A DNA stretch of 64,000 nucleotides, from assembly GCF_000814675.1 (NCBI RefSeq), contig NZ_JWIG01000001.1:384471-448470 (forward strand), in the 5' to 3' direction. The stretch is from Pseudoalteromonas distincta. GTDB lineage: Bacteria > Pseudomonadota > Gammaproteobacteria > Enterobacterales > Alteromonadaceae. Below, piece after piece: positions 63,316-64,000 of this stretch (its first letter is position 1; each line of letters begins with the position of its first letter). Position numbers and translations under genes: made by a program. The notes under the pieces were generated by a model. That model had not been told where the DNA came from and searched no databases. It saw only the letters and a list, made by a program, of their open reading frames with translations.

Positions 63316-64000
63316 TTAGCTAAACATGTTTTTCACATCTTTTAGCATGTCGTTGTACTCATCACTTGTGAATAGCTGCATAGACGGTATAACGCCTTTG
63401 TCTATATACGTTTGCAGCGCTGCAGACTTATCAGAAACCTGTAACGTGCCCTCTAAAATAGCCCCTACTCGAATAAAATCCACGTAACTTACTTTTTCAG
63501 GTTTGTAACTTGGGTCAGCCCAGCTCTGAGCTACATCAACAAACTCTTTAGGGAATTCCCACGCTTGCATAATAGATGAGCCAACCTTTCCGCTAAGCTT
63601 TTGAATTGCATGAGCCAAAAAGCTTGGATTAGCAAATACCTCTGGGTGGCGCTCAGCTTCAGTTAAAATTGGTAATACACCAATATTATAAACAAGTGCG
63701 GCGAGTGTAATAGAATCGCGGTTTAGTGACGTGTGCTTACTATTTTTTAAATAAAACTCCATGAGTGATATTGAATGGCTAGCAACGGTTAATGTTTTTT
63801 GCCATGCCTTACCCATGTAGCCTTTAATTAGCTCATTATTTGATACAAATAATTGTTCCATAGCCATAGCTGTAGCAATGTTTTTAATTTGACGTAATCC
63901 AATACGAGTCACTGCTTGTTGTAAATTAGATACTTTTACAGAACGTCCCATAATCGCACTATTAGCTACTTTTATCATACGAGCTGAAAGCGCTGGATCT
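63316..64000 (-). CDS. HDOD-domain protein, 5' end outside the window
   Basis: HDOD is an HD-related output domain without the catalytic residues, common in signalling proteins. The frame stays open through the window edge: codons before the Met at 63976-63978 read DPALSAR, then MIKVANSAIMG, which together form the DPALSARxxxxANSA signature of the domain, so the Met is internal. Later segments include LRQIKNIATAMAMEQLF and ITLAALVYNIGVLPIL. The start and any N-terminal domain lie beyond 64000. Confidence 0.85.
   Translation of the reverse strand, partial: DPALSARMIKVANSAIMGRSVKVSNLQQAVTRIGLRQIKNIATAMAMEQLFVSNNELIKGYMGKAWQKTLTVASHSISLMEFYLKNSKHTSLNRDSITLAALVYNIGVLPILTEAERHPEVFANPSFLAHAIQKLSGKVGSSIMQAWEFPKEFVDVAQSWADPSYKPEKVSYVDFIRVGAILEGTLQVSDKSAALQTYIDKGVIPSMQLFTSDEYNDMLKDVKNMFS

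Overview
The window looks like core chromosome of a marine gammaproteobacterium of the Alteromonadales, most likely Pseudoalteromonas or a close relative. I judge this from the AT-rich DNA, the divergent argE / argCBF arrangement, the serB-smp and holD-rimI pairings shared with other gammaproteobacteria, the GlrK-QseG-GlrR cluster, and a complete proteobacterial dedicated sortase (Pds) locus of the kind found in marine gammaproteobacteria. The genus is an inference from remembered protein sequences, not from a search. Coding density is high; I see no prophage, insertion sequence, CRISPR array or rRNA operon.

Layout. 0-3.5 kb: arginine biosynthesis, argCBF leftward and argE rightward, with an ARG box between them. 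3.5-12 kb: an anchored protein of unknown function, radA, a large tandem-PilZ protein, serB/smp, yjjV and pdxH. 12-12.4 kb: a repeat-rich spacer with two large hairpins that share an identical core. 12.4-15.8 kb: argS and prfC. 16-21 kb: a tripartite drug-efflux operon (NodT-type lipoprotein, DHA2-type MFS pump, HlyD adaptor) opposite its TetR-type regulator, each promoter region carrying the same 18-bp operator. 21.6-31.5 kb: a hybrid histidine kinase, rimI-holD, tRNA-Trp, guaBA, xseA and cysE. 31.7-46.5 kb: an M16 peptidase lipoprotein, a methylenetetrahydrofolate-reductase-like gene under a perfect MetJ box, two diguanylate cyclases, a DEAD-box helicase, a CPBP protease, an RcsF-like lipoprotein, gltX, a membrane-anchored glutaredoxin, proB and a drug/metabolite transporter.

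46.4-52.8 kb: the Pds sortase locus, with a class D-like sortase, its VIT/von Willebrand A target, the OmpA-like PdsO, and the divergent PdsR/PdsS two-component pair. 53-58.7 kb: a 54-residue ORF, cca, a DUF1543 gene, and the operon glrK-qseG-glrR. 58.8-60.2 kb: between glrK and four small secreted EF-hand proteins lies a complete sigma-54 control region (a perfect GlrR-type upstream site TGTC-N10-GACA, an IHF consensus match, and a -24/-12 promoter) pointing into the EF-hand genes. This is the most interesting signal: it suggests that GlrK/GlrR here controls periplasmic calcium-binding proteins. 60.3-64 kb: two paralogous TonB-domain-like lipoproteins, a secreted YtcJ-like amidohydrolase, and an HDOD gene cut by the window edge.

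Themes are amino-acid and nucleotide synthesis (arg, pro, ser, cys, gua), translation (argS, gltX, prfC, cca, tRNA-Trp, rimI) and a rich envelope-signalling layer (Pds, GlrKR, hybrid kinase, c-di-GMP enzymes, RcsF-like). Starts were moved inward from the longest possible ORF for argE, smp, guaA, xseA, cysE, pdsR, pdsS and several small genes, where homology, a ribosome binding site or a preferred ATG favoured it.
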